Source: Polyangiaceae bacterium
GTDB taxonomy: Bacteria; Myxococcota_A; Polyangia; Polyangiales; Polyangiaceae
Assembly (NCBI GenBank): GCA_025937835.1
Contig: JAICQO010000005.1
Span: 1-64,000, forward strand
Direction of reading: 5' to 3'
Length of the DNA: 64,000 nt
Positions 53,638-63,489 of this stretch are shown in pieces (positions within the stretch are counted from its first letter, which is position 1; the number at the start of each line of letters is the position of its first letter). Under the pieces are notes generated by a model that was not told the origin of the DNA, searched no databases, and saw nothing but the letters and a program-made list of their open reading frames with translations. A program made the position numbers and the translations under genes.

Positions 53638-55955
53638 CCCTGCTCACCTCTCCGGACGAGAAAGCCGCCCTGGCCGAGGTCGAGCGCTTCGCCGAGCCGG
53701 GCGCGGCCGCCACCGAGCGCCTGATCGAGCTCTTGTCGCACCGGAGCTGGACGGTGCGCCGGGCCGTCGTGGCGGCGCTCTCGCGAGGGAACGCCGAATC
53801 CCTGGCGCGGAGCGTGGCCGCGCTGATCGAGCAGCGTTCGAGCGAGCCGGTCGTGGCGGGGCTGGTGGACGCGCTCTCCGCGGCTTCACCAGAGGCCGAT
53901 CCTTTGATCCGCGCCTTGCTCCTCGATCGGCGCCCGCCCGTGTTGTGCGACGCGATCCAGATCATCGGCCGGCGGCGCGATCGCGAGTCGGCGGCGCGCG
54001 TGACCGAGCTCACCGAGCACCAAGACGACAACGTCGCGCTGGCGGCGGTGGAGGCGCTCGGCCGGATCGGCGGCACCGAGGCCGTGGAGCGCCTGATCGG
54101 GCTCGCGGAGAGCGGCAATTTCTTCCGCGCGTTCCCGGCGATCGAGGTGCTCGGTCGCTCACGAGATCCGCGCGCGCTGCCGGCGCTGCGCAGCCTGCTC
54201 CAGCAGCCGCTGTACGCGCCGGAAGCCGCGCGCGCCCTCGGGCGGCTCGGTAGCCCGCTCGCCGTACCCGCGCTGGTGAAGGCGATGGAGACCGGCTCGG
54301 AGTCGCTGCTGCGGATCGGCGCGCGAAGCCTGGTGGCGCTCGACGAGAACGACGAGCACGGCGGCTCGGCGGTGGGCCGCGCCGTCCCGGAGCACGCGGG
54401 CCCGTCGTTGCGCGCGCGGGTGACCCGCGCGCTGTCCGACGCCGACGAGCAGGAATCGATTGCGCTCGGGCGCGTGCTGGTGTGGCTGGCGAGCGAGGAC
54501 AGCATCGACGATTTCGTGCGCTTGCTGGGCGGTCGCGAGGAGGTGTCGGCGCTCGCGCTGGCGGGCCTGAGCAAGCTGTTTGCGCTCGGCGATCAGCGCG
54601 TGCTCGATTGCCTCGTACAGGGCGACAGCGAGCTGCGCGCTCGCCTGCTCCCGGCCATGATGGGCATCACCGCGGCTGCCGGCGCGATCCTGCTGTGTCT
54701 CGACGACGAGCAGGCGACCGTGCGGACGCTGGCCTGTCACGCGCTGGCACGCAGCCGCGAGCGGGCGGCGGTGCCGCGCTTGTTCGAGCTTTTGGCGGAT
54801 CCCGATCTGGGCGTCGTCCACGCCGCAGTGGGAGCCATTCAGTCGCTCGGCAGCGAACACACGGAGGAGCTCGCGCTCGCCGCGGTGCGGTCTCCGAAGC
54901 TCGGCGTGCGGCGAGCGGCGCTGCGGATCATCACCTATTTCGGCTACGACGCGACGTTCGAGCTGTGCCTGGAGGCGCTCGAGAGCGACGACGAACGCCT
55001 GCGCGACATCGCGATCGCCGGCCTGCCGGCGCTCGAAGAGCCGCGCGTGCCGGCGGTGTTGGTGCGGGCCGCTCGGGGCCCGTCGGAGCGCACGCGTGCG
55101 GCCGCAGTGCGCGCGCTCGGGCACGTTCCGGCTACCGCCGAGACCGAAGGGCTGTTGGTCGCGTCGCTCGACGACACGGACGCATGGGTCCGCTACTATG
55201 CGTGTCAATCGCTCGGGCGGCTCGGGCGCGTCGCCGCGGTGGCCGCGATCGCACGCAAGCTCCAGGATCCGGCCGGGCAGGTGCAGATGGCCGCGATCGA
55301 GGCGCTGGCCGCGATCCCGGGCGACGCCGCCGGCAACGAGCTCGCGCGCCTCACGCAGGCGGACGACCTCGAGGTGAGGCGAGCGGCCGTGGTCGGCGTG
55401 GGTGAGCGCCGCGATCCGAAGCTGCAGGCGGTGCTGGTCTCCGCGCTTTCGAGCGCCGATCCGGCGATCCGTCTGGTCGCGGTCTCCAGCGTCTCGCGCT
55501 TCGAGGGCACGGAGCGGGAGCTCGGCGCAGCGGCCGCGAACGACGCGGATCCGTCGGTTCGCAGCGCGGCGATCGAGCTGCTCGCGCAGCGCTCGAACGA
55601 CCAGGCGACACGGATCTTGCTCGACCTCTTGGAGCGAGAGCCGACCGCGAAGAAGCTTCAGGCAGCGCTGGTCCGCGAGCTGGATCGGCGCATTCCCGCG
55701 GTGATGGCCCGGCTCCAGACGGCCGACGATGCCTACGCCAGAGCCCTCGTCGGTCTGCTGACACACTCCGAGTCGCGGCTCGCGAGAGCGGCGCTGGACG
55801 ATGCCTTCACCTCGCGAAACGCCCCCGCTCGCCGGGCCGCGGCGCGCGCCTTGAGTCTGGTGCTGGACGACGCGGCGCGCTCCATGCTGGCACGGGCCGC
55901 GACCACCGACAGCGACGCAGAGGTCCGCCGCATCTGCGCGGCCGTGCTCTCATGA
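53634..55955 (+). CDS. HEAT-repeat protein of the che operon
   Basis: The 773-residue protein consists of about twenty or more HEAT repeats (for example [48 protein letters not shown]). No enzymatic domain is present. Such solenoids act as scaffolds, and the PBS-lyase-like variety occurs in the Che7 cluster of Myxococcus as I recall it. It lies between mcp and cheR with four-base overlaps at both ends, so stoichiometric co-expression with the receptor is likely. Confidence 0.9.
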   Translation: MTLLTSPDEKAALAEVERFAEPGAAATERLIELLSHRSWTVRRAVVAALSRGNAESLARSVAALIEQRSSEPVVAGLVDALSAASPEADPLIRALLLDRRPPVLCDAIQIIGRRRDRESAARVTELTEHQDDNVALAAVEALGRIGGTEAVERLIGLAESGNFFRAFPAIEVLGRSRDPRALPALRSLLQQPLYAPEAARALGRLGSPLAVPALVKAMETGSESLLRIGARSLVALDENDEHGGSAVGRAVPEHAGPSLRARVTRALSDADEQESIALGRVLVWLASEDSIDDFVRLLGGREEVSALALAGLSKLFALGDQRVLDCLVQGDSELRARLLPAMMGITAAAGAILLCLDDEQATVRTLACHALARSRERAAVPRLFELLADPDLGVVHAAVGAIQSLGSEHTEELALAAVRSPKLGVRRAALRIITYFGYDATFELCLEALESDDERLRDIAIAGLPALEEPRVPAVLVRAARGPSERTRAAAVRALGHVPATAETEGLLVASLDDTDAWVRYYACQSLGRLGRVAAVAAIARKLQDPAGQVQMAAIEALAAIPGDAAGNELARLTQADDLEVRRAAVVGVGERRDPKLQAVLVSALSSADPAIRLVAVSSVSRFEGTERELGAAAANDADPSVRSAAIELLAQRSNDQATRILLDLLEREPTAKKLQAALVRELDRRIPAVMARLQTADDAYARALVGLLTHSESRLARAALDDAFTSRNAPARRAAARALSLVLDDAARSMLARAATTDSDAEVRRICAAVLS

Positions 55956-56767
55956 GCAACCTGCCCGCGCTCACCCCACAGGTGTTCTCGATCCTGAGCG
56001 CGTTGATCGAGGACCGCCTCGGACTGTTCTTCGGACCCGATTACCTGGACCTCGTGGCCGAGAAGCTCGGACCCCGCGTGGTCGAGCGCGGCTTCGAGTC
56101 GATGCTCGACTACTACTATTTCCTCCGCTACGACCCCGCGGCCGAGGAAGAGCTTCGGGCCGTGGCGGATCTTCTGACCGTCAACGAGACCTATTTCTTC
56201 CGCGAGCTCACCCCGCTCGAGGCGCTGATCGGCGAGTTCGTGGCGCCGCTCGCGGCAACGGGCAAGCGGGTGCGGGTCTGGTGCGCCGCCTGCTCGACCG
56301 GGGAGGAGCCGATCACGCTCGCCTCCTTGCTCGAAGAACGCGGCTTGCTCGAGCAGGTGGAGATCGTCGCCAGCGACGTCAGCTCGCGGGCGCTCGCCGT
56401 CGCGAACCGCGGCGTGTACTCCGGGCGTTCTCTGCGGGCGATCGCCTCGCCGCCGAGCTGGCTCGTCGATCAAGGGGGTCATCAACTCGTCTCCGAACGC
56501 CTGCGGCGCGCCGTCGATTGGCGGCTCGTGAACCTGCTCGACGACGACGCCGTCGGGGCGCTCGGCGTGTTCGACGCGATCGTCTGCCGGAACGTGCTCA
56601 TCTATTTCCGCGACGAAACGACGACCCGCGTCCTCGGCCGGCTCCACCGAGCGCTGACGCCGGAGGGTCGCCTGCTGGTCGGGGTGTCGGAGTCGTTGAT
56701 CCGTCTCGGTACGGCTTTTCAATGCGAGGAGCGGCGCGGCGCGTTCTTCTATCGAAAGAGCCCATGA
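55952..56767 (+). CDS. cheR: Chemoreceptor glutamate methyltransferase CheR
   Basis: The 271-residue protein has the CheR N-terminal helical domain (1-85, with LTVNETYFFRE) and a SAM-binding domain (VWCAACSTGEEPITLA; VASDVSSRALAVA; IVCRNVLIYF). It methylates receptor Glu residues, here presumably on the long MCP. There is no C-terminal pentapeptide-binding extension or TPR region. ATG overlaps the HEAT gene stop. Confidence 0.94.
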   Translation: MSNLPALTPQVFSILSALIEDRLGLFFGPDYLDLVAEKLGPRVVERGFESMLDYYYFLRYDPAAEEELRAVADLLTVNETYFFRELTPLEALIGEFVAPLAATGKRVRVWCAACSTGEEPITLASLLEERGLLEQVEIVASDVSSRALAVANRGVYSGRSLRAIASPPSWLVDQGGHQLVSERLRRAVDWRLVNLLDDDAVGALGVFDAIVCRNVLIYFRDETTTRVLGRLHRALTPEGRLLVGVSESLIRLGTAFQCEERRGAFFYRKSP

Positions 56768-57822
56768 CGATCCGCGTCTTGGTCGTCGACGATTCGGCCT
56801 TCGCGCGCAAAGTGATGCGCGACGTGCTGCAAGCCGCGCGCGGCATCGAGGTGGTGGGGACGGCCCGCGACGGCCTCGACGCCCTCGCCAAGATCCAGGA
56901 GCTCGACCCCGACGTCGTGACACTGGACCTGGTCATGCCGCATCTGGACGGCCTCGACACCCTGCGAGCGCTCTCCGGCCGCGAGCGACCGCGCGTGGTC
57001 GTGGTGTGCATGGCGGAGGCCGACAGCGATCTGGCCCTGTCGGCGCTCGAGGCGGGCGCGCTCGACATCGTCCACAAGCCCACCGCGCTCGCGACCGAGC
57101 GACTCTACGACCTGTCGAAAGAGTTGGTCTTCAAGGTGCAGGCGGCCGCCGCCGCGCGCTCGTCCCTGACGCCGGCCATTCCGGTGCCCAATGCAGCCGG
57201 AAAGACCGCCGACCCCGCGTCGCTCGCGGCTCGAGCGTGCGAAATCTTGGTGATCGGCGGCTCCACCGGCGGACCGAGCGCCATCACGCGCTTGCTGAAG
57301 GTGCTGCCCGTCGATTTCCCGGTGCCGATTGCGGTCGTGGTCCACCTGCCCGCGGGATTCACGGCGAGCTTCGCGGAGCGCCTGGACCAGGAGTGCGCGC
57401 TTCAGGTGGTGGAAGCCACGGAGGGCGTCCGGTTGACGCCCGGCAAGGCGGTGATCGCCCATGGCGACACGCACCTCTTGGTTCAGCGCGACGCGCGCGG
57501 GCTCTACGGCTCGCTCTCGATCGAACCGTCGTCCCTGCATCGTCCCTCCGTGGACCAGCTGTTTGCGAGCGCCGCCGCCGCGGCCGGCGAGCGCGTGCTC
57601 GCGGTCGTGCTCACCGGCATGGGCGACGACGGCTTCGAGGGCGGGCAGGCGTTGCATCGCGCCGGCGCCAGCATCTTGGTGGAGTCGGAGGCGTCCTGTG
57701 TCGTCTACGGCATGCCCCGAGTCGTCAAAGAAGCCGGCCTGGCCAGCGGCCAGTTCCCGATCGACGAAATGGCATTCCAGATCTTGGCTCGCCTTTCACG
57801 CGGCAAGCCGCCCTGGGCGTGA
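56764..57822 (+). CDS. cheB: Protein-glutamate methylesterase CheB
   Basis: The 352-residue protein has a receiver (Asp10, Asp55 in LDLVMPHL) and a methylesterase domain with triad Ser167 (GGSTGGP), His194 (VVHLPAGF) and Asp near 288 (GMGDDG). The receiver switch position usually Ser/Thr is in VVVVCMAEAD, where Cys-Met stands instead. It demethylates or deamidates the receptor when phosphorylated by CheA. It is the last gene of the operon and ends eight bases before the convergent HAD gene. Confidence 0.94.
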   Translation: MTIRVLVVDDSAFARKVMRDVLQAARGIEVVGTARDGLDALAKIQELDPDVVTLDLVMPHLDGLDTLRALSGRERPRVVVVCMAEADSDLALSALEAGALDIVHKPTALATERLYDLSKELVFKVQAAAAARSSLTPAIPVPNAAGKTADPASLAARACEILVIGGSTGGPSAITRLLKVLPVDFPVPIAVVVHLPAGFTASFAERLDQECALQVVEATEGVRLTPGKAVIAHGDTHLLVQRDARGLYGSLSIEPSSLHRPSVDQLFASAAAAAGERVLAVVLTGMGDDGFEGGQALHRAGASILVESEASCVVYGMPRVVKEAGLASGQFPIDEMAFQILARLSRGKPPWA

Positions 57823-57829
57823 TCCAGAG

Positions 57830-58657
57830 CTAGCTCGAGTCCCTGGCGATCCGCCCCAGGATGCCCTTGACCGTGACGTCCAGCTGGCTGCCTTCGCGGT
57901 AGTCCGCGGGAACGACGAAGTCGGAGCGGTTCTCGGCGATCAGGTTGTAGACGGTGGGCTGCGCCTTCAGCTCTTCCCACTTCTTCGGATCGAAGACGGC
58001 GATGGAGTGGCCGCCCTGATGACGGACCATCTTCATCGAGGGAATGTCGGTGTCTCCGTCCCCCAGGTAGATCATGCGGGTGAAGGGGACCGGGCGCCGG
58101 TCGACGGGGATCCAGCGGTTCACGGACTCGTCGTCCCACGTCGTCTGGACGCCCTTGTTGATGCGGAACAAGAACTGCGTCTTGGTCGTGTAGTTGACGA
58201 CGACCGCGGGCCACACCGCGAAGCCGTTCTCGTCGTACAAGTAGCGGGAGCCAAACACCTTCTCGAAATGGCGGAAGATCTCGCAGCCGCGGATGATCTC
58301 CTCGTTGCCGGAGGTGACGACGTAGTGTTCGAGGGAAAGGCCCTGTTTTTCCGCATGGCCGTCGATGCGCGAGAACCAGTCGAGCACTCCCGGCATGTAC
58401 GGTAGCGTCTTGCCGTGCTCGGCCAGGGACGACGCCGTGATCGGCTTGTTCGCCGCGAGGGAGCGGCGCACCATCTCCCGCATGTAGATCAGGATCTGGT
58501 CGGCGTCGTGCTCTTGTTTCAGCCGCGCGACGTCACGCCAGAACTCTTCCCTCGTGCAGTTGACGTGGTTCGGCAGGAAGCTGTGCTCCTGCATGTTGTC
58601 GCGGACCAGGGTCCCGTCGAAGTCGTAGACGAGCGCGGTGCGAAGCAGTTCTTTCAT
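57830..58657 (-). CDS. HAD-family phosphatase coupled to nrfA
   Basis: The 275-residue HAD hydrolase has motif I YDFDGTLV with both Asp residues, motif II in VVTSGN, a Lys in FDPKKW or KTQF, and motif [13 protein letters not shown]. Its substrate is probably a small phosphorylated metabolite. The ATG overlaps the nrfA stop by four bases, so it is the last gene of a four-gene operon with nrfHA. A link between a phosphatase and nitrite reduction is not known to me. Confidence 0.85.
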   Translation of the reverse strand: MKELLRTALVYDFDGTLVRDNMQEHSFLPNHVNCTREEFWRDVARLKQEHDADQILIYMREMVRRSLAANKPITASSLAEHGKTLPYMPGVLDWFSRIDGHAEKQGLSLEHYVVTSGNEEIIRGCEIFRHFEKVFGSRYLYDENGFAVWPAVVVNYTTKTQFLFRINKGVQTTWDDESVNRWIPVDRRPVPFTRMIYLGDGDTDIPSMKMVRHQGGHSIAVFDPKKWEELKAQPTVYNLIAENRSDFVVPADYREGSQLDVTVKGILGRIARDSS

Positions 58658-60255
58658 CTGGGGGCGGATGCGGAGGGTGCGGGCGGCGGAGCGGACGCCG
58701 GCGGAGCGGACGCCGGCGGAGCGGATGCGGCTGCGCTGCCCGCCGCGGCGGGCATGGCTGCCGGAGCGGGTGTGCCGGGTGGCGTACTCCCCGTTGCGCC
58801 GCCGAGCAACGCAAGCTGCCCCTGCCGCGCGTAGTCGATGGCTTCCGCCAGGATCCGGGCCGCCTCCTGCGGCGCATGGAAGCCCATGCTGTTTTCCGCC
58901 GCGATGAAGTCGAGGCGCCACTGCGATTTGCGCTGGAAGTCCTGAGCCTGCCGCAGCCGATCTTCCGGCACTGCCGCAGCCTTGGCCGCCACGTACGCGT
59001 CGATCAGCTGCACGATCGCCGCGCCGCCGCGCTGCATGAGGTCGTAGTTTCGCTGCTGGATCGCGTCCACTCGGCTCTTCATTTCCTCTTCGCTCGCGCG
59101 ATGGCAGGTCTGGCAGGCGCGGTTGACGTTCAGCAGCGGGCTCCGGACCCAGTGGTCGCTGATCTTGGTCGCGCCCTCGCGCATGTACGGCATGTGGCAG
59201 TCCGCACAAGACACGCCACTGCGCGCGTGGATGCCCTGGTTCCAGAGCTCGAACTCGGGGTGCTGAGCCTTGAGCACCGGGGCGCCGGTCTCGCTGTGCG
59301 AGTAGTCGCTGAACGCTTCGCCGTTCGGGAACTTGGTCTCGTTCCAGAAAGCTTCGATGTCGTCCGCCTTCAGGCCCTTCCCCCAGGGAAAGGTCAGCGG
59401 CATCTTGCTCGCGCAGTAGTACTCCACGTGGCACTGCCCGCAGACGAAGGAGCGGAGCTCGTTGCGCGAAGCGTCGCTGTTCGGGTCGTAGGGTCGATCG
59501 CGCTTGCCGCTGCGCCAGAGCGCGATCGACGGCAGCGCCGGCACCGCCGCTTCGGAGCTGGCGAGCGCCTGGATCCCGCGGATGAACCCGGGGCGCGTGA
59601 CGCGCAGCCCCATGTCCTTCGGATCGTGGCAATCGACGCAGCCGAGCGGGTGCCCGTGGCCCGAGTCGTGGAGCTTTTTGTTCAGCTCCTGGTAGCTGAG
59701 CGCGAAGGTCTGCTCGAAGCCGGCCATCACGTCGCCCCCGCCGAGCTCTCGATACACGGGGATGATCGAGGCGTGGCAGTGCAGGCACGAGCCGGACTGC
59801 GGCTTCGACAAGCGCTTGGTCACCTCCTGATCCGCGAGCATGTGGGCGTGGCCGCGCCGGTCGCGGTAGTCGATCGAGAAGGCGTAGCCGAGGAACATGC
59901 GCTTGAGCCACGGGTCGCGCGCGATTTTCTCTTCCGGCAGCGCTTCGCTGCCCGCGTGTCCGCCGAAGCGCGTGCGCGTCGGGAACGCGGTGCGCCGGTA
60001 GCCGTCGTACTGCAGCGGCCAGTTGCGCCCCCACTTGGCCGAGTCGGTGTCGTTCTCCCCCACCTCGACCACGCGCACGTAGGGGTTTCGCTGTTCGGAC
60101 TTGCGCGTGAAGATGTTGACCAGCAGCGCCGTCACCCCTGCGGTCAACGCAACTGCCGCGACGAGCGACAGGACGAGGGCGCGTCGCGTGGCCCAGAACG
60201 GAGGAGGCAGGGAAGGGGAAGGATTGGGAGAAGGGTTGGGAGGCGTGGAAGTCAT
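58654..60255 (-). CDS. nrfA: Ammonia-forming cytochrome c nitrite reductase NrfA (CxxCH type)
   Basis: NrfA reduces nitrite to ammonium with six electrons in the periplasm. The 533-residue protein has an N-terminal membrane anchor (about 24-48). Five haem sites are CLHCH (157-161), CVDCH (206-210), CGQCH (272-276), CADCH (350-354) and CQTCH (381-385). The first site is the active-site haem, normally CxxCK in enteric NrfA; here it is CxxCH as in several other NrfA clades. CHVEYY and KAQHPEFE carry the calcium and active-site residues. The C-terminal 40 residues are an Ala/Pro/Ser tail. SD AAGGAGAAG precedes ATG 60255. Confidence 0.94.
   Translation of the reverse strand: MTSTPPNPSPNPSPSLPPPFWATRRALVLSLVAAVALTAGVTALLVNIFTRKSEQRNPYVRVVEVGENDTDSAKWGRNWPLQYDGYRRTAFPTRTRFGGHAGSEALPEEKIARDPWLKRMFLGYAFSIDYRDRRGHAHMLADQEVTKRLSKPQSGSCLHCHASIIPVYRELGGGDVMAGFEQTFALSYQELNKKLHDSGHGHPLGCVDCHDPKDMGLRVTRPGFIRGIQALASSEAAVPALPSIALWRSGKRDRPYDPNSDASRNELRSFVCGQCHVEYYCASKMPLTFPWGKGLKADDIEAFWNETKFPNGEAFSDYSHSETGAPVLKAQHPEFELWNQGIHARSGVSCADCHMPYMREGATKISDHWVRSPLLNVNRACQTCHRASEEEMKSRVDAIQQRNYDLMQRGGAAIVQLIDAYVAAKAAAVPEDRLRQAQDFQRKSQWRLDFIAAENSMGFHAPQEAARILAEAIDYARQGQLALLGGATGSTPPGTPAPAAMPAAAGSAAASAPPASAPPASAPPPAPSASAPR
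58686..58730 (-). repeat. Three 15-bp tandem units in the nrfA tail
   Basis: Units GCGGAGCGGACGCCG repeat head to tail (the third slightly changed) and encode the Ala-Pro-Pro-Ala-Ser pentads at the NrfA C-terminus. The tail is outside the catalytic core. Confidence 0.7.
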
Positions 60256-60785
60256 GGCTTCTCCTTCGGATCGAGCTCGCTTCTGAGCAGGCGTCCGCCG
60301 AGGCGCGCGGCTTCGCCGTGTCCGACGGTGCGGTGGCAGTGCAGGCAATCGGCCGACTCGCCGTGTCCGAGGCCGGGCGCGTTCATTTCGGCGACCAGAG
60401 ACTCATGACACCGCACGCAGTTGTCTCGAAGGATCTCGACGCCCGCGGGCTGAACGATGATCGGCTCGACGAAATTTTGGGACGTGAACTTCTGGCTGTG
60501 GCGGTAGCCATTCTCCGCCTTGGCCACGTACTTGGGCAGGAAGTCATGCGGCAGGTGGCAGTCGATGCAGACCGCGATCGCGTGGTGGCTGGCCTTTTGC
60601 CAGCCGTCGTACTGCGGGCGCATGATGTGGCAGTTCACGCATGCGCGCGGGTCGGTGCTGAAGTACGAGAGGCCTTCGGCGTACCGGAAAGTGAAACCGC
60701 CGACGCCGAGCAGGACGCCGAGGGCCACCGCCAGCGCCACGAGCAGGCGCTGCCGCGCGCTGCGCCGCTCGGCCTGGGACGTCAT
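60252..60785 (-). CDS. nrfH: NrfH, membrane quinol dehydrogenase for NrfA
   Basis: The 177-residue NapC/NrfH-type cytochrome has one membrane helix (about 13-33) and four haem sites: CVNCH (49-53, followed by Met55 as in NrfH), CIDCH (73-77), CVRCH (123-127) and CLHCH (147-151). It oxidises menaquinol and passes electrons to NrfA. The ATG at 60785 overlaps the upstream phosphoesterase stop, and its stop overlaps the nrfA ATG, both by four bases. Confidence 0.94.
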   Translation of the reverse strand: MTSQAERRSARQRLLVALAVALGVLLGVGGFTFRYAEGLSYFSTDPRACVNCHIMRPQYDGWQKASHHAIAVCIDCHLPHDFLPKYVAKAENGYRHSQKFTSQNFVEPIIVQPAGVEILRDNCVRCHESLVAEMNAPGLGHGESADCLHCHRTVGHGEAARLGGRLLRSELDPKEKP

Positions 60786-61825
60786 GCGGCCGGCCTCACC
60801 TCGAAAACGGCAGCGGTGTCTCCGGCGGCGATCAGCAGGTTCGCTTGCGCGCCCGTCCAGGTCCCCACGTCGATGATCACGACCGGGCGCCCGCCGCACG
60901 GTGCCCACGACACCGCAGCCTCCGTGCCGTGTCCCGCCAGGATCACGTCGGCGCGGCGCTCGCGCGAAGCATCGAGCCGCTCCAGCTCGCGCACCACGCA
61001 GAGCAGCTGCTCACCCGAGCGGCGCTCCACGAACGAGGCGCACGCCACTCCAGCGGGCAGCGGTCGCTCGTCCATCTGGCGCGACTCGGGCGGCGGATCG
61101 GCGCGCAGCGTACCGAGGGATTGCTGGAGCCAGCGCTTTACGGCCGGAGAAATCCGCATCATCTCGACGAGCGCGCAGAAGCTGGCCTTTCCCGGCACGA
61201 GCTCCGCAAGCGTCGTTGCCAGAGCGTGCAGGCGCTGCTCGTGCTCCGCCGCCGGTTCGCTGCCGAACACCAGCTCGGCTTCGTGACCATGCAGCGCGTA
61301 AACTTTGCCGCCCACCCAAAACCCGAGCCGGAAGCGCTCCGGCTCGTGAGCGCGCAGCGACGGGACCTCTGCCAGGAAGCAGGCGTCGTGATTGCCAATC
61401 ACGTGCGAGAGCCCCATCTTCGCGTCCAGGCGCAAAATTAGCTCGTAGGCCGCGACGTTTTCAATGCGTGAAATGGCGTCAGCGGTAGAGCCGCCTGCGG
61501 CCGTCTCGAAGACGTCGAACCAATCCCCGAGCTGGAGGACGCGTTGTCCCATCGGATGCCGCGCGCACAGCTCGTCGATCGCCGTGAGCGTCGCAGCGAG
61601 TCGCTGGGGCTTGTCGGGACCTCCGGACGCGAAGCGATCGTTCGGGCCGCCGTCACCCAGCCGCACGCTGGGCAGAGCTACGATGGCCGTCTCGAACACG
61701 GGACGGTCGAACACGACCTTGACCTGCGCGCCCGGAGAACCGCGGACCAGCGCCGGTGCCAGCCGGTAGCCGTGTTTCCCGTGAAGCGTGCAGAGCTCAC
61801 GCACTGTCTCGTCGAACGCGGTCAT
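60782..61825 (-). CDS. Metallophosphoesterase-like protein with altered metal motifs, first gene of the nrf operon
   Basis: The 347-residue calcineurin-like fold has GDWFD, GNHD and LHGHE. The first metal motif, normally DxH before LG, reads PSVRLGDGGPNDRF, so the Asp and His are replaced. The last motif, normally GHxH, reads AGHGTE and lacks the second His. At least one metal site should be weakened, so it may bind rather than hydrolyse a ligand, or use a different metal set. No signal peptide is seen. It overlaps nrfH by four bases. Confidence 0.8.
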   Translation of the reverse strand: MTAFDETVRELCTLHGKHGYRLAPALVRGSPGAQVKVVFDRPVFETAIVALPSVRLGDGGPNDRFASGGPDKPQRLAATLTAIDELCARHPMGQRVLQLGDWFDVFETAAGGSTADAISRIENVAAYELILRLDAKMGLSHVIGNHDACFLAEVPSLRAHEPERFRLGFWVGGKVYALHGHEAELVFGSEPAAEHEQRLHALATTLAELVPGKASFCALVEMMRISPAVKRWLQQSLGTLRADPPPESRQMDERPLPAGVACASFVERRSGEQLLCVVRELERLDASRERRADVILAGHGTEAAVSWAPCGGRPVVIIDVGTWTGAQANLLIAAGDTAAVFEVRPAA

Positions 61826-61948
61826 CGCGCCCCGAGTTTCCTCCTCCGTCGCCCAGTTGCGACGCGAGCGTGCACCCTACCTTCGGGCACTCGAATGTAA
61901 AGCGAAATGATTGCGCGCACGGACCTCGGGTCTCTAGCCCTCAGTCCG

Positions 61949-63154
61949 TTAGTCGAGCTTTGCCAGGGAGCGCGGGAGTGACTGGACCGACACCAGCATC
62001 CACACGCCCACCAGCAGAAACAAAGTCGGATAGCTCGTCGCATTCGCGACCAGGCCGCCACCGAACAGGATCAGCCCGCCACCGAAATAGAACGCGCCAT
62101 TCAGCAACGTCAGCATCGCGCCGCGCCGCGCCGGATCCGAGCGTTCCGCGGCGAGCGCGACGAGCGACGGATACAACAGGCCGTGAGCGATGCCGAACGC
62201 GAAACCGAACAGCTCGAGGTAGCCCGGCACCAGGAAGGCTACGGAACAGACAACGAGCGCGTAAAATGCGAATGAATACCGCGCCACGAGCGCGCGACCG
62301 AATCGGTCGGCGGCGTTTCCGAACAAGAGCCGCACCGCGACCGCCGCCACGGTATAGCCCACGAAGAACCCAGAGACGCGCAGCGAGCCCAGGTCGAGGG
62401 CGTGGGGCGGCGTGAACGTGAAGAGCGTGGCGAAGCCGGCGCCGTTCAGCAGCGCTGCATAGGTGATGCGCTTGGCGCCGCGCTTCGGGATCGAGACCGT
62501 GGCGCTGGCCTGCAGCCGCGGTGTTTCGGGGACGCCGAGGCCGATCGCGAAGGACAGCGCGGCCATAGCGGCCGCTGCGATGAACACCGCGCTCCAACCG
62601 AACGTCAGCGCGGCCGACTCGGCGAGCGCCGGCGCCACCGCGTTCGAGACGAGCGACGCCGTGCCCAGCATGCCGATGGCTTCGCCGAGCCGCGCACCGC
62701 TCGCAAGATCGGCGGTCGCCGCCGAGGCCGCGTTGAACACCAGCGCGAACCCGACCCCCTGAACGATGCGCACCGAGAACAGCGTGGCATCGACCGCGTG
62801 CGCGAACGGCATCGCCAGCGACGACACACAGGTGATCACGCTGCCCAGCAACAGCGCCGGGCGGCGCCCGACCCGGTCGAGCATCGCCGCCACCAGCGGA
62901 GTGGCCAACACGCTGGCCCACATCGCGCTCGCGCCCACGGCGCCGATCGCGGCCGCGCCAGCGTGGAGCTCGGTGGTCAAATACTTCGGAAGCAGGAAGT
63001 AAACGGAGAACGAAAGGCCGAAACAGAACTGGACCGCCAGCAGCCGCACGAAGGCTGCCGTGTACAGCGTCGGTGGTGGCTCCGGCACGGCCGGCAGGCC
63101 CGCGAGGCGCGGCTCGGCCGTGATAGGCAATGGAGTCGGACTTGGAGACGACAT
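61949..63154 (-). CDS. MFS transporter
   Basis: The 401-residue protein has twelve predicted membrane segments after a Pro-rich N-terminus of about 30 residues. The MFS motif A is DRVGRRPALLLG between segments 2 and 3, with a second copy NAADRFGRAL in the other half. Substrate is unknown; NarK-type nitrate/nitrite signatures are not evident. It lies upstream of the nrf operon on the same strand with a 123-base gap, so it is probably separately transcribed. Confidence 0.87.
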   Translation of the reverse strand: MSSPSPTPLPITAEPRLAGLPAVPEPPPTLYTAAFVRLLAVQFCFGLSFSVYFLLPKYLTTELHAGAAAIGAVGASAMWASVLATPLVAAMLDRVGRRPALLLGSVITCVSSLAMPFAHAVDATLFSVRIVQGVGFALVFNAASAATADLASGARLGEAIGMLGTASLVSNAVAPALAESAALTFGWSAVFIAAAAMAALSFAIGLGVPETPRLQASATVSIPKRGAKRITYAALLNGAGFATLFTFTPPHALDLGSLRVSGFFVGYTVAAVAVRLLFGNAADRFGRALVARYSFAFYALVVCSVAFLVPGYLELFGFAFGIAHGLLYPSLVALAAERSDPARRGAMLTLLNGAFYFGGGLILFGGGLVANATSYPTLFLLVGVWMLVSVQSLPRSLAKLD

Positions 63155-63489
63155 GTCGAGGTTTCCCTCGGCCGACAGAGCTCCAAAATCAGCGAACCCT
63201 CTCGGCCGTATCGGCGGAGAGGGTTTCGTTCAGACCTTGGCTAAGACCGAGGCACCCTCATCCGCCGCCAGGGCGAATGACCCACTTCTGGGCGGCAAGG
63301 TGCTTTCGACAAGCCATGGGCCGATTCAATAGTCTAACGAGAGCGTTTCGTCAATTCGCCGCACGCAGCAAACCCGCGCAAATCCAGTGAGCCCGTAGCG
63401 GAGCGCCACGCGCTTCCCGCCGCTGTCGCGGCAGCCGCCTGAATGATTGGCTCGACGAATGCCAATCACGTCGTTACGTTGGCCGAACG
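63155..63489. other. Divergent intergenic region between MFS gene and ftsH
   Basis: These 335 bases hold the promoters of two divergent genes. A strong hairpin lies at 63195-63225. The remainder shows no gene and no other recognisable element. Confidence 0.5.
63195..63225. promoter_or_regulatory. Strong hairpin in the MFS leader region
   Basis: A perfect 9-bp stem AACCCTCTC/GAGAGGGTT (63195-63203 with 63217-63225) encloses an inner GCCG/CGGC stem with a TAT loop. It sits about 40 bases upstream of the MFS ATG on the minus strand. No T-run of terminator length follows. It could be a 5' UTR regulatory hairpin. Confidence 0.4.

Noticed and set aside
60786-60908. Longer NrfH start giving a 218-residue protein
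   Set aside because: The added N-terminus is Arg-rich and translates the out-of-frame end of the phosphoesterase; the ATG at 60785 is followed directly by the normal NrfH anchor.
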